From assembly GCA_009908385.1 (NCBI GenBank), contig JAAAPE010000147.1:1-49131 (forward strand): a stretch of DNA of 49,131 bases, given 5' to 3'. The DNA comes from Gammaproteobacteria bacterium. Its GTDB lineage: Bacteria; Pseudomonadota; Gammaproteobacteria; Xanthomonadales; Wenzhouxiangellaceae. The notes under the pieces are model-generated. The model ran no database searches. It was not told where the DNA came from and worked only from the letters and a program-made list of their open reading frames with translations. This document shows, one piece after another, positions 25,153 through 32,784 of the stretch (position 1 is the stretch's first letter; each line of letters opens with the position of its first letter). The translations under genes were made by a program, and so were the position numbers.

Positions 25153-26679
25153 GTGAATGCAGCAACTTCACCTATCTGCTTGCTTGTCCGACTGAGCGCG
25201 ACGCTGGCCTGCGGGATACTGGCCAGTCAAACGGCATTATCTCAAGCATCGGGGAGTTGCAGCTGGACCGGCTCCGCGGACAGCGACTGGCACACCGCCG
25301 CCAACTGGAATTGCGATCAGCACGACAACGTACCCGGTCCGGATGATGCGGTGACGATCGCGCCGGCAAGCGCAGTGGAAGTGACATTCGGTGACGACGC
25401 CGAGATCTGGTCGCTGGAGCTTGGAATCGACCATGGGGACTCGCATACCGAGGCGCACCAGATCAAGACGACCGCGGACGACGTCGTGCTCACGCTTTCC
25501 GGAGGCCCGCTTGTTGTACGCCAGACGGGCCGTTTCAATCTGGGCCAGTCGAAAGTATCGGGAGGCATCGGCGCAAGACCCGCTCTGCGGGCGACCGTGA
25601 CTTCATCCCAGCCGGTGCTGGTGCACGGACGCTTGTTCATCGGCAATACGCACATCCACAATGACGTGATCCTCGACCGCCCCGCCATCGGCGGAGCGCG
25701 GGGCTATGTCCAGGCTAGGGGCTGGAACAACGTCCATGGCGCCATCCATGTAATCGACGGCTTTCTCCAACCGGTTGTGCCGGGCGGCCACTACGGCACC
25801 CCCGCCCCGCACCTGCGCATCATCGATCACGACCTGATCGTGGAGGAAGTCGCCAGCGTGCAGCTCTTTGCCGACCCGGGTGGTTTCAGCGCGCCCGCGA
25901 TAACCGTCGAGAACGGACTGCTCGATCAGCGAGGCAATGTGACAACGTCTGCCTTCAGCAACGCGAGCAGCGCGCCGTTCGTCATTGATGCCGTGGTGGT
26001 CAACCAGGGAATGATCCGAAGCCGCCTGTCGACACCTCCGGGACTGGCGTTTCGAGGGCCGACCGGCGCAGTTCACCAGAACAGCGGGCAGATCGAGATC
26101 GGCGCCCTGCTCGGCTCCGACACCGAAGACGATGCCGTTGAGGGCTTCGGGCTTCTGGTGGAAGACGGACGCAGCCTGCACAATACCGGCACCGTCAAGA
26201 TTCATCGCCTGCGCGACGCCGAAGGCACGGTAGCCAACACCGACGGCGGTCTGATCACCGACGCAACCGAAGTCGCCGGCAGCGGCAGCCACATCCTCGG
26301 CTTCGCCGGACCGCAGGCCGTAGAGATCGAAATTGGTGATGCCGGCACCATCGAGCGGCTGAGCATGGCCTGGCACGGCGAGGACCACCCGGACGCGGCC
26401 TTGAACCCCGATATCGCCGGCACCGGCCACTGGTGGAATCTGGCCAGCCTGACGGCCGGCGACGATCCGGCTTCCGGCGATCTTTCACTGAGCCTTCCGC
26501 GCCTCAATGCAGGCGTGCCCCGGGTCTGCCGCTATACCGAGGCGCCGCCGGACTGGGACTGCCTCGCCACCCAGGTGAGCAGCGGTTACGCCACGGTCGC
26601 CGGGCTGACCGAACTGTCCCAGTGGGCCGTGGCCGACCTGGCCGACCTGCTCTTCGGCGACCGCTTCGAACAGCCCTGA
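25153..26679 (+). CDS. Secreted beta-rich protein with shared C-terminal LF.DRF tail
   Basis: A 508-residue protein. The GTG start (25153) is 7 nt after GGGAG; the N-terminus is a signal peptide (LLVRLSATLACGILASQTA). The mature start CSWTGSADSDWHTAANWNCD is the WxG..D.W...NW motif seen at the beginning of many beta-helix, autotransporter-like and adhesin proteins. The remainder is Gly/Asp/Val-rich beta structure with no catalytic motif. It ends LLFGDRFEQP, matching the upstream delta-60 protein. The 16-nt gap to that gene implies one operon. An upstream in-frame Met at 25108 overlaps the previous gene and lacks signal character. Confidence 0.75.
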   Translation: MNAATSPICLLVRLSATLACGILASQTALSQASGSCSWTGSADSDWHTAANWNCDQHDNVPGPDDAVTIAPASAVEVTFGDDAEIWSLELGIDHGDSHTEAHQIKTTADDVVLTLSGGPLVVRQTGRFNLGQSKVSGGIGARPALRATVTSSQPVLVHGRLFIGNTHIHNDVILDRPAIGGARGYVQARGWNNVHGAIHVIDGFLQPVVPGGHYGTPAPHLRIIDHDLIVEEVASVQLFADPGGFSAPAITVENGLLDQRGNVTTSAFSNASSAPFVIDAVVVNQGMIRSRLSTPPGLAFRGPTGAVHQNSGQIEIGALLGSDTEDDAVEGFGLLVEDGRSLHNTGTVKIHRLRDAEGTVANTDGGLITDATEVAGSGSHILGFAGPQAVEIEIGDAGTIERLSMAWHGEDHPDAALNPDIAGTGHWWNLASLTAGDDPASGDLSLSLPRLNAGVPRVCRYTEAPPDWDCLATQVSSGYATVAGLTELSQWAVADLADLLFGDRFEQP

Positions 26680-26707
26680 GCAAGACGTGCAGACCGGAAC
26701 GAGGCCC

Positions 26708-26734
26708 CTTGAAACAGGACAATCCAGGCCATAC
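26708..26734 (+). promoter_or_regulatory. Sigma-32-like heat-shock promoter of hsp20
   Basis: CTTGAAA (26708-26714), a 12-nt gap and GGCCATAC (26727-26734) resemble the sigma-32 consensus CTTGAAA / CCCCATNT. The -35 is perfect and the -10 keeps the CCAT core. Predicted transcription from about 26741 gives a leader of about 78 nt. Confidence 0.5.
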
Positions 26735-26793
26735 ATGGGATCCTGCAGGCGCCGGACGTGTCTGCCGAACGTTGTTGTTCGTTTTGCTTTCTT

Positions 26794-26816
26794 GAATCCG
26801 TTTGAGGAGGTGATTC
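26794..26816 (+). promoter_or_regulatory. Short hairpin enclosing the hsp20 Shine-Dalgarno
   Basis: GAATC (26794-26798) can pair with GATTC (26812-26816), placing GAGGAGGTG (26803-26811) in the enclosed loop, after a U-rich leader. It could act as a weak RNA thermometer. The stem is only 5 bp, so this is speculative. Confidence 0.25.
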
Positions 26817-26818
26817 GT

Positions 26819-27364
26819 ATGGCAATGACCCATCTGACCACACCCAGCCGTTGGTTCCGCCGTTCCAGTTCCGTGCCGGTCAGCCGATTGGGCTCCGGCT
26901 CCGTGAAGCATGAAGCTGATCCAATCAGTCGAATCCACGAACAGATGGACCAGCTGTTTGACAGCTTTTTCGGCGGTGCCGGCTGGTCGATGGATCGTCC
27001 CCTGGTCGATGGTTCCAACCCGCTGTTGCAGCCCCAGCTCGACATTTTCGAAACCGGCAATGAATACCGGCTGTCGGTCGAGCTGCCGGGCGTGGAGCGT
27101 GATGACATCGATCTGAGCGTCGATGAGGACGCGCTCGTGATCCGGGCACGCAAGGACCGTCGCAGCGAGGACGTGAAGGACGACCAGTATCATCGCATCG
27201 AACGCATATACGGTCGCTACGAGCGCATGCTCACGCTGCCCTTCGATGCGGACACCGACAATATTGGTGCCGAACTCAAGAACGGCGTTCTCGAAGTGAC
27301 GGTTCCGCGCCGCGACGATGTGGAAACCAGCCGCGGCCGACGGATCGAGATCAAGGGTGGCTGA
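26819..27364 (+). CDS. Hsp20/alpha-crystallin small heat-shock protein
   Basis: A 181-residue holdase chaperone that binds unfolding proteins in the cytoplasm. The alpha-crystallin domain runs from about 75 to 165: QPQLDIFETGNEYRLSVELP, GVERDDIDLSVDEDALVIRA and the conserved LKNGVLEVTVPR. The C-terminal RIEIKG holds the I-x-I anchoring motif for oligomers. The N-terminal arm is Arg/Ser-rich. ATG 26819 follows GAGGAGGTG (26803-26811). It has its own heat-shock-like promoter and an intrinsic terminator at 27395-27420, so it is monocistronic. Confidence 0.93.
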   Translation: MAMTHLTTPSRWFRRSSSVPVSRLGSGSVKHEADPISRIHEQMDQLFDSFFGGAGWSMDRPLVDGSNPLLQPQLDIFETGNEYRLSVELPGVERDDIDLSVDEDALVIRARKDRRSEDVKDDQYHRIERIYGRYERMLTLPFDADTDNIGAELKNGVLEVTVPRRDDVETSRGRRIEIKGG

Positions 27365-27394
27365 TCCGGCGTCTTGACGCCGTGACGCGATTTC

Positions 27395-27420
27395 GGGGTG
27401 GCCTGCCACCCCTTTTTTTT
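27395..27420 (+). terminator. Intrinsic terminator of hsp20
   Basis: GGGGTGGC (27395-27402), a CT loop, GCCACCCC (27405-27412), then eight T. A perfect 8-bp stem 31 nt past the hsp20 stop. Confidence 0.93.
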
Positions 27421-27468
27421 CCTCGACCGCTCATCGGCGCGGCACGCCGGCCTCTCCCGCGGAGCGCG

Positions 27469-28059
27469 TCAGAATTCGAGGCGATCGAACTCGCGGATGT
27501 TGATCAGCATCTCGTGGATACCCTTTTCCATGCCGCGGCGGTCGGTCGCCTCGGACAGGCGACGGATGCTGTCGACGATGGCAATCCACCAGTTCATGTG
27601 TGTGGCCGACAGCTGGGCCGCCACCGCCACCAGGTCGCGCGTGAGCGACAGCGTCTCCTCGGCTTCCTTCTTGATCGCGACCAGGCTGTCGAGATCGGGG
27701 TGACGCTCGTCCAGGTCGGACAGAAGGCGATCGATTACCGCCGGATCGGTTTCGAGCTCTTTCGACGGGCTCGGTTCACCTTCCGGGTCCAGGAACGCGA
27801 TATCGAGCAGGGACAAGAGGTCGCGGAACGACCCGCGCAGGCTCAGCCAGAGCTCCTGGCGACGGGCGTGCTCACGCGAACGCTGGATCAGGCTGAGCAG
27901 GCCGAGCAGGATGAAACCCTCGATGCAGAACACGACCAGTTCCGGCACCAGTTCGTCGTGGAAGGGGTTGCTCGGCGCCGGGTGGATGAAGTAGAGCCAG
28001 AGTCCGATGCCGATGACGCCGAAGAGCACCATCGGCGTGATCCATACGAGACGGCTCAT
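27469..28059 (-). CDS. Membrane protein of unknown function (two TM segments)
   Basis: A 196-residue protein. The first 60 residues hold two hydrophobic helices (PMVLFGVIGIGLWLYFI and LVVFCIEGFILLGLLSLI); the rest is a soluble acidic helical domain (LRGSFRDLLSLLDIAFLD, ending EFDRLEF). No family recognised. Its ATG overlaps the stop of the next upstream gene (28056-28625) by 4 nt, so the two are translationally coupled and probably function together. Confidence 0.6.
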   Translation of the reverse strand: MSRLVWITPMVLFGVIGIGLWLYFIHPAPSNPFHDELVPELVVFCIEGFILLGLLSLIQRSREHARRQELWLSLRGSFRDLLSLLDIAFLDPEGEPSPSKELETDPAVIDRLLSDLDERHPDLDSLVAIKKEAEETLSLTRDLVAVAAQLSATHMNWWIAIVDSIRRLSEATDRRGMEKGIHEMLINIREFDRLEF

Positions 28060-28625
28060 TGCCCGTCCTCCCCGTCACCCGGCTCGGCGGCAAAGGCGCG
28101 GACGATCCGGCAGATCTTCTCGGCCTCGGCCGCGGACAGATCGAGCGGCAGTCCGGCGATGTGCACGGTTCGGTTTTCGGCCAGGGCCACCGGCACGACA
28201 TTGGAGGGATTTTCGGTCGACTCCAGAGCGATCCGCTCGGCCACCTCCTGGTCGGGACCGATCCCGCTGCGCCCGCTTGGCCCGCGGGGAATGGCGCGCA
28301 GCCGTTCCGAACCCACGGTATCGAAAGCGGCGGGGTTCTCGCTCCAGGCCAGGAAATCGGCCAGCGCCAGCCGGAAACGCTCGGCGTAGAGTTCGAGCGC
28401 CTCCAGGCGAAGGCTCGACTCCTCGAGCTTGTGAAAACGTGACGCCAGGTCGTCGACGTCGACCTTGCGCAGGTCGGCGCGCTCCTCCTCGGTCAGCTCG
28501 GCGGCCAGCTGTTCGACGGCGTTGCGGCGACTTCGCGCCGACGCGGGATTGACCAGCCCTTCCATGCCCGCATACTTGAGGAATTCCAGCAGGCTGTCGA
28601 CTGAATACGAGCCCTTGGGCATCAT
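28056..28625 (-). CDS. Hypothetical helical protein
   Basis: A 189-residue soluble protein with no signal or membrane segment. The N-terminus (VDSLLEFLKYAGMEGLVNPA then SRRNAVEQLAAELT) is a short helical domain reminiscent of SAM-like binding folds; a Glu/Arg-rich likely coiled coil (RFHKLEESSLRLEALELYA) follows. Function unknown. GGGAG precedes the ATG by about 9 nt. It overlaps the downstream two-TM membrane protein gene (ATGA), suggesting a soluble/membrane pair. Confidence 0.6.
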   Translation of the reverse strand: MMPKGSYSVDSLLEFLKYAGMEGLVNPASARSRRNAVEQLAAELTEEERADLRKVDVDDLASRFHKLEESSLRLEALELYAERFRLALADFLAWSENPAAFDTVGSERLRAIPRGPSGRSGIGPDQEVAERIALESTENPSNVVPVALAENRTVHIAGLPLDLSAAEAEKICRIVRAFAAEPGDGEDGQ

Positions 28626-28674
28626 TGCGGTCGTCTCCCTTGCATCCCGCGCAGCGTTGTCAGCCCGAAGTATA

Positions 28675-28956
28675 TCAACGCCTGGAGCGCAGCCAGCGAA
28701 TCAGCCATGCCAGGCCCAGCCCGGCCAGCAGCACCAGGTAGGCCGAGACCACGGCGATGATGTTGCGGTTGAGATCCTCGAACTCCAGCGTGAGGTGAAG
28801 CCAGGCCAGCGCGCCGCCGGCCAGCGCCGTCGCGACCAGCGCAGGCAGACGGTCCGCCCACCATGCGCCACCGCGAAGACCGCGAGGCCCGGAATAGGCG
28901 TATAGCCAGAGCAGGAAGAGGGTCACCGGGAGCAGAATCAGGGCGTCGATCAGCAT
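28675..28956 (-). CDS. Small membrane protein (93 residues)
   Basis: Three hydrophobic segments (LIDALILLPVTLFLLWLYAY, LPALVATALAGGALAWLHL and IIAVVSAYLVLLAGLGLAWL) and a basic end (RWLRSRR) indicate an inner-membrane protein with its C-terminus in the cytoplasm. GGAG lies about 9 nt before the ATG. No family recognised. It is 49 nt upstream of the coupled pair at 27469-28625 and probably shares their transcript. Confidence 0.55.
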   Translation of the reverse strand: MLIDALILLPVTLFLLWLYAYSGPRGLRGGAWWADRLPALVATALAGGALAWLHLTLEFEDLNRNIIAVVSAYLVLLAGLGLAWLIRWLRSRR

Positions 28957-29070
28957 CGAATCGGGTTCTCCGTCTTTCGTCTAGTCCTCGGTGGACACGC
29001 CTGCGGTCGGTTGAAGCCGCGCCCGATGGCGGGACCACCACGACCGGACCGAGCATGCCGGACAAGCGTT

Positions 29071-29757
29071 TCAGGCCGCGGCGATCGTTAAATCCAGCTC
29101 CGGCAGACCTTCGACATGGGCGCGAACCCGCTCACCCGGCTCGAGCGCCGCGACGCCGGCCGGCGTCCCCGTGAACACCGCGTCTCCGGCCTCTAGCGTG
29201 ACCGTCCGGGACAGTGCAGCGAGCAGTTCCGGCACGGGCCAGATCATCTCGCCCAGCCGCGCGGCCTGCCGCCTACGGCCGTCGACGGCGAGTTCGATGG
29301 TCGATTCCGGCGCGGGTGCCCAGTCCCGAGACGGCACGATCAGGCCGACCGGACCCGACTGGTCGAAGCCCTTGCTCATTTCCCAGGGCTGCCCGGCCTG
29401 CTTGGCGCGAGACTGTACGTCGCGGCGCGTCAGATCGACCCCCACGGCGTAACCGAAGACCGATGCGGCCGCCTGCTCCGGCGAAAGGCACCGTCCACCC
29501 GATGCCAGGAAGACCACCAGCTCGACTTCGTGATGCAGCTCCTCGGTCTCGGGCGGGTAGGCCACGGAATCGGCGTGAACCAGCGCCCGGGCGGGCTTGG
29601 AGAAGAACACGGGCGAGGCGCGCTCCGGATCGACGCCCATCTCGCGTGCGTGCTCCGCATAGTTGCGGCCCACGCACCAGGCGTGACGAACCGGAAATTC
29701 CCGACCGTCGCTCGTCGGCAGCGACGGCGGATGCCATGTCACGGCCGCACGGCTCAT
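29071..29757 (-). CDS. Fumarylacetoacetate hydrolase (FAH) family protein
   Basis: A 228-residue single-domain FAH-fold enzyme. VGRNYAEHAREMG starts the fold. Metal ligands are visible in LHHEVELVVFL (the E.E pair) and in GYAVGVDLTRRDVQ, with the binding Lys in WEMSKGFDQSGPVG and the closing TGTPAGVAALEPGERV. Members hydrolyse or isomerise beta-diketo acids such as acylpyruvates, or decarboxylate oxaloacetate; the substrate is not determined by sequence. The ATG overlaps the trpS stop by 4 nt, an odd but tight operon link. Confidence 0.88.
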   Translation of the reverse strand: MSRAAVTWHPPSLPTSDGREFPVRHAWCVGRNYAEHAREMGVDPERASPVFFSKPARALVHADSVAYPPETEELHHEVELVVFLASGGRCLSPEQAAASVFGYAVGVDLTRRDVQSRAKQAGQPWEMSKGFDQSGPVGLIVPSRDWAPAPESTIELAVDGRRRQAARLGEMIWPVPELLAALSRTVTLEAGDAVFTGTPAGVAALEPGERVRAHVEGLPELDLTIAAA

Positions 29758-30764
29758 CCCAGCGACCGGATGCCGACGGCTTCGCGCAGCTCCGCGATGA
29801 ATGGCCGGCTGAGTTCGCGGGCCCGTTCGGCGCCGCGCTCGAGTTCCTCCTCGACCTTGTGCGGGTTGTTGATCAGCGCATCAAAGCGCTCCCGCGGCGC
29901 TTCGAGCTCGGCGTTGACCAGCTCGAACAGCTGCTGCTTGACTTCGCCCCAGGCGATGCCGTCGGCAAAGGCCTGGCGCATCTCGGCGCGCTGTCGCTCG
30001 CTGGCGAAGGCCGCGTAGACGGAGTACACGGCGGCCTTGTCGGGATCCTTGGGCTCGCCCGGCTCCTGGGAGTTGGTCTTGATCTTCATGATCGCCTTTC
30101 GCAGCTTCTTTTCGGGCAGCCACAAGGGGATCGTGTTGTCGTAGCTTTTCGACATCTTGCGCCCGTCGGTGCCGGGCAGCGTGGCCACGTGCTCGTCGAC
30201 CAGCGCTTCGGGCAGCACGAAGTGCTCGCCGTAGCGGTGATTGAAGCGCTGCGCAATGTCGCGGGCCATCTCCAGGTGCTGGATCTGGTCCTTGCCGACC
30301 GGTACGCGATGGGCATTGAACATCAGGATGTCGGCGGCCATCAGCACCGGGTAGCAGAACAGGCCCATGGTGATCCCGTAATCCGGGTCCTCGGACGCCT
30401 CGACGTTGTCGTCGACCCTCGCCTTGTAGGCATGTGCGCGATTCATCAGCCCCTTGGCGGTCACGCAGGTGAGCAGCCAGGTCAGCTCGGGAATCTCGGT
30501 GATGTCGGACTGTCGGTAGAACACCGAACGCGAGGTATCCAGCCCCAGCGCCAGCCAGGTCGCGGCGATCTCGAGCGTCGACTGCCGGACGCGGGCGGGA
30601 TCCTCGCACTTGACCAGCGCATGGTAGTCGGCCAGGAAATAGAAGGAATCCGTTCCGGAATCGCGGCTGGCGGCAATCGCGGGCTTGATCGCACCGACGT
30701 AATTGCCCAGGTGCGGCGTGCCGGTGGTGGTGATGCCGGTGAGAACGCGCTTGTTGGCAGGCAT
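29754..30764 (-). CDS. trpS: Tryptophan--tRNA ligase
   Basis: A 336-residue class I aminoacyl-tRNA synthetase charging tRNA-Trp. The HIGH-equivalent is in TTTGTPHLGNYVGAI, and GRKMSKSYDNTIPLW holds the KMSKS loop; GKDQIQHLEMARDIAQRFN is the Trp-binding/tRNA segment. The length matches the family (330-350). The frame opens at 30836, but ATG 30764 starts at the conserved N-terminus (MPANKRVLTGITTTG). It diverges from the RuBisCO-like gene over 70 nt containing TTACAATAA on the minus strand, a possible -10. Confidence 0.95.
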   Translation of the reverse strand: MPANKRVLTGITTTGTPHLGNYVGAIKPAIAASRDSGTDSFYFLADYHALVKCEDPARVRQSTLEIAATWLALGLDTSRSVFYRQSDITEIPELTWLLTCVTAKGLMNRAHAYKARVDDNVEASEDPDYGITMGLFCYPVLMAADILMFNAHRVPVGKDQIQHLEMARDIAQRFNHRYGEHFVLPEALVDEHVATLPGTDGRKMSKSYDNTIPLWLPEKKLRKAIMKIKTNSQEPGEPKDPDKAAVYSVYAAFASERQRAEMRQAFADGIAWGEVKQQLFELVNAELEAPRERFDALINNPHKVEEELERGAERARELSRPFIAELREAVGIRSLG

Positions 30765-30834
30765 TGGCTGGAGTCTGGCTCGGGGTCGAAAAGCGTTATT
30801 GTAAGCGGTCGAGGAGACTCGCCGGAACGCAATC

Positions 30835-31941
30835 ATGACAGCCGATCTGATCGAAGCGACCTACATCGCCACCCGACCCGACCGCCCCGCCGACGTGCTG
30901 GCCGAGGCCGTTGCGCGCGAACAGAGCCTCGAGATCCTGCCCGAGCTCATCCCCGGGCACATCGCCGAGCGCCTGCTGGGTCGCGTCCTCGAGGTCGAGC
31001 GGGTCGATGAAACGCGCTGGGCGATGCGCATCGGGTATCCCGAGTTGCTGGCCAGCAAGCAGATGGGCCAGTTGCTACAACTGCTCTACGGCAACGTTTC
31101 CTTCTACCCGCGCATCCGGCTGACGGCCCTCTCGCTTCCGCGCTCCCTGCTCGACGAACTGCCGGGGCCACTGGGCGGCATCGCCCGGATCCGGGAAATC
31201 ACGGGCGTCGAGGGACGCGCCATGCTGATCACCGTGCTCAAGCCGCGCGGGAGCAGCCCGGAACACCTGGCCGATCTGGCGTTGCGTTTCGCGCGCGGGG
31301 GCGGCGACCTGCTCAAGGATGACCAGAACCTGGTCGAAGCCGACATCCAGAGCTTCACAAAGCGCATCACATCATGCGCTCAAGCAATTGAAAAAGCTTC
31401 TGAAAAGACCGGACGGAACTGCCTCTACCTGCCGCACGCGGCCGGCAGCGGCGATCACCTCAGGCGCCAGCTCGAGGCCGTCGCTCGAGCGGGCCTGCAC
31501 GGCGTCGTCCTCTGTCCCTGGGTGATGGGACTGGAAAGCGCGGCGACCACGGCGCGGGAATTCGGGCTGATGTGGCTGGCCCATCCGGCCATGGCGGGAA
31601 GCCTGACCGAACCGGACGATCACGGCGTGAGCACGGACGTGCTGCTGGGTACGCTGGTGCGGGCGGCCGGCGCCGATATCAGCATCTTTCCCGGCAGCGG
31701 CGGGCGTATCAGCTCCAGCCACGACGATGAAGGACGAACCTGCCGCGCCCTGACCGAACCGCTCGGAACGCTTCCCGCCACGCTGCCCTGCACCGGCGGG
31801 GGCAAGCGCCTCGACCAGGTGGCCGCCGCCGGGCGCCGGCTCGGACCCGACTTCGCGGTTCTCGTCGGCGGGGACCTGCTCAGACGGGGAGACGCCCTGG
31901 AATCGAGCACGCGCGACGCGATCACGGAGCTGGCCGGCTGA
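30835..31941 (+). CDS. RuBisCO-like protein (form IV-type)
   Basis: A 368-residue homologue of the RuBisCO large subunit. The N-terminal domain pattern (IEATYIATR, YGNVSFYPRIRL, GPLGGIARIREITGV) leads into the barrel with VLKPRGSSPEHLADLALRFA and GGGDLLKDDQN. Lys136 corresponds to RuBisCO Lys175, Lys161 to the carbamylated Lys201, and Asp163 to Asp203. The second KPK lysine is Arg138 and the metal ligand Glu204 is Gln164. Carboxylase activity is therefore unlikely; RuBisCO-like proteins act as enolases, isomerases or decarboxylases on sugar-phosphate-type substrates. No methionine-salvage gene is nearby. GAGGAG lies about 18 nt before the ATG. It ends 3 nt from a convergent thioesterase gene. 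Confidence 0.85.
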   Translation: MTADLIEATYIATRPDRPADVLAEAVAREQSLEILPELIPGHIAERLLGRVLEVERVDETRWAMRIGYPELLASKQMGQLLQLLYGNVSFYPRIRLTALSLPRSLLDELPGPLGGIARIREITGVEGRAMLITVLKPRGSSPEHLADLALRFARGGGDLLKDDQNLVEADIQSFTKRITSCAQAIEKASEKTGRNCLYLPHAAGSGDHLRRQLEAVARAGLHGVVLCPWVMGLESAATTAREFGLMWLAHPAMAGSLTEPDDHGVSTDVLLGTLVRAAGADISIFPGSGGRISSSHDDEGRTCRALTEPLGTLPATLPCTGGGKRLDQVAAAGRRLGPDFAVLVGGDLLRRGDALESSTRDAITELAG

Positions 31942-31944
31942 GCC

Positions 31945-32349
31945 CTACTCTCCGGCGGCTTCCCTCACGACCGGAATCGGCTCCATGGCGTCGTCGACGG
32001 CCACCATCGCGAGGTGGCCTTCGATGGCCAGCTTCTGCTCGCCGCTGCCCGAATCCTCGAGCATGATCTGGACGCGAGTGGTCAGCGAGGTATTGCCGAC
32101 CCGCGTGACATCCCCGACAAGCTCGACGATGGCGCCCTGCGGAATGGGCACCTTGAAATCGACCCGGTCCATGGAAACGGTCACCACCTGGCAGCGGGCG
32201 AAGCGCGTCGCCGTGAGGAAGGCGACCTCGTCCATCCACTTCAGGGCCGTGCCGCCGTAGAGCGTGCCGATGGGGTTCGTGTCCTGGGGAAAGACCAGCT
32301 TGGTGATGCGGGTGCGCGCCCGGGCGATGCGTTCGGAATGGTTGTCCAT
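31945..32349 (-). CDS. YciA-type acyl-CoA thioesterase (hotdog fold)
   Basis: A 134-residue cytoplasmic thioesterase that hydrolyses acyl-CoA to free acid and CoA. The catalytic loop FPQDTNPIGTLYGGTALKWM followed by DEVA is the YciA/BACH signature; VSMDRVDFKVPIPQG and VTRVGNTSLTTRVQI are the next strands. The frame opens at 32373, but ATG 32349 lies six bases after a perfect TATAAT (minus strand) and has no Shine-Dalgarno, suggesting a leaderless mRNA. It could limit the acyl-CoA pool shared with the storage-lipid enzymes. Confidence 0.9.
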   Translation of the reverse strand: MDNHSERIARARTRITKLVFPQDTNPIGTLYGGTALKWMDEVAFLTATRFARCQVVTVSMDRVDFKVPIPQGAIVELVGDVTRVGNTSLTTRVQIMLEDSGSGEQKLAIEGHLAMVAVDDAMEPIPVVREAAGE

Positions 32350-32355
32350 GAACGA

Positions 32356-32361
32356 ATTATA
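32356..32361 (-). promoter_or_regulatory. -10 box for a probably leaderless thioesterase mRNA
   Basis: The minus strand reads TATAAT from 32361 to 32356, with six bases before the ATG at 32349. This spacing puts the transcription start at the start codon. No good -35 is visible; the upstream bases are the T-run of the preceding terminator. Confidence 0.6.
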
Positions 32362-32370
32362 ACCGGGGGT

Positions 32371-32399
32371 CAAAAAAAGAACCCCGCCGTCGTGCGGGG
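32371..32399 (-). terminator. Intrinsic terminator of the ahpC-ahpD transcript
   Basis: On the minus strand CCCCGC (32399-32394) pairs with GCGGGG (32387-32382) across a 6-nt loop, then TTC and seven T (to 32372). It lies 55 nt past the AhpD-like stop and immediately upstream of the thioesterase promoter, separating the two units. Confidence 0.85.
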
Positions 32400-32454
32400 C
32401 TCAATCACGGGCTTGGGGCACAAACCCATGGCACAACAATAGATTAACTCGCGA

Positions 32455-32691
32455 TCAGGCAGCGGCCTTCACACCGGCACCCGGGCTCTCGGCGTCGAAC
32501 ACCGTGGCCACGGCGTGCATGACCGAAGCGATTCGGACGGCATGCTGGATGACCTCGTTGCTTACGCCTGCCTCCTTGAGCACCCTTTCGTGACTGTCGA
32601 TGCACAAGCCGCAGCCGTTGATAGCGGAAACGGCCAGCGACATCAGTTCGAAGTCGGCCTTTTCGATGCCGGGACGGCCGATCACGTTCAT
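32455..32691 (-). CDS. Truncated AhpD-like protein (CxxC core only)
   Basis: A 78-residue protein covering only the C-terminal part of AhpD (normally about 175 residues). The catalytic core [20 protein letters not shown] keeps Cys-x2-Cys and the proton-relay His; [20 protein letters not shown] is the usual preceding stretch. In frame upstream of the ATG, the AhpD sequence [13 protein letters not shown] is still readable back to about 32730, then homology stops, so some 85-90 N-terminal residues have been lost. No Shine-Dalgarno lies close to the ATG. It is either a pseudogene or a minimal single-core AhpD, which would act as reductant of AhpC. Confidence 0.65.
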   Translation of the reverse strand: MNVIGRPGIEKADFELMSLAVSAINGCGLCIDSHERVLKEAGVSNEVIQHAVRIASVMHAVATVFDAESPGAGVKAAA

Positions 32692-32760
32692 GCGCAGACC
32701 GGCCGGCGGGCTGCCGTAGTCCTTATGAACCGCGCCGGCGGGCGCGACTTTCCGGCACGG

Positions 32761-32784
32761 CTTGACTCGACTTCGTCGATCAAG
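32761..32784. repeat. Hairpin over the ahpC stop at the ahpD deletion junction
   Basis: CTTGA-C-TCGAC, a TTC loop and GTCGATCAAG make a 10-bp stem with one bulged base. The ahpC stop codon (32782-32780) lies inside it. It stands between ahpC and the truncated ahpD, and may be a processing hairpin or a deletion scar. Confidence 0.55.

Noticed and set aside
30835-31941. True RuBisCO large subunit for carbon fixation
   Set aside because: Metal ligand Glu204 is Gln and Lys177 is Arg, the protein is short, and no small subunit or phosphoribulokinase is nearby.
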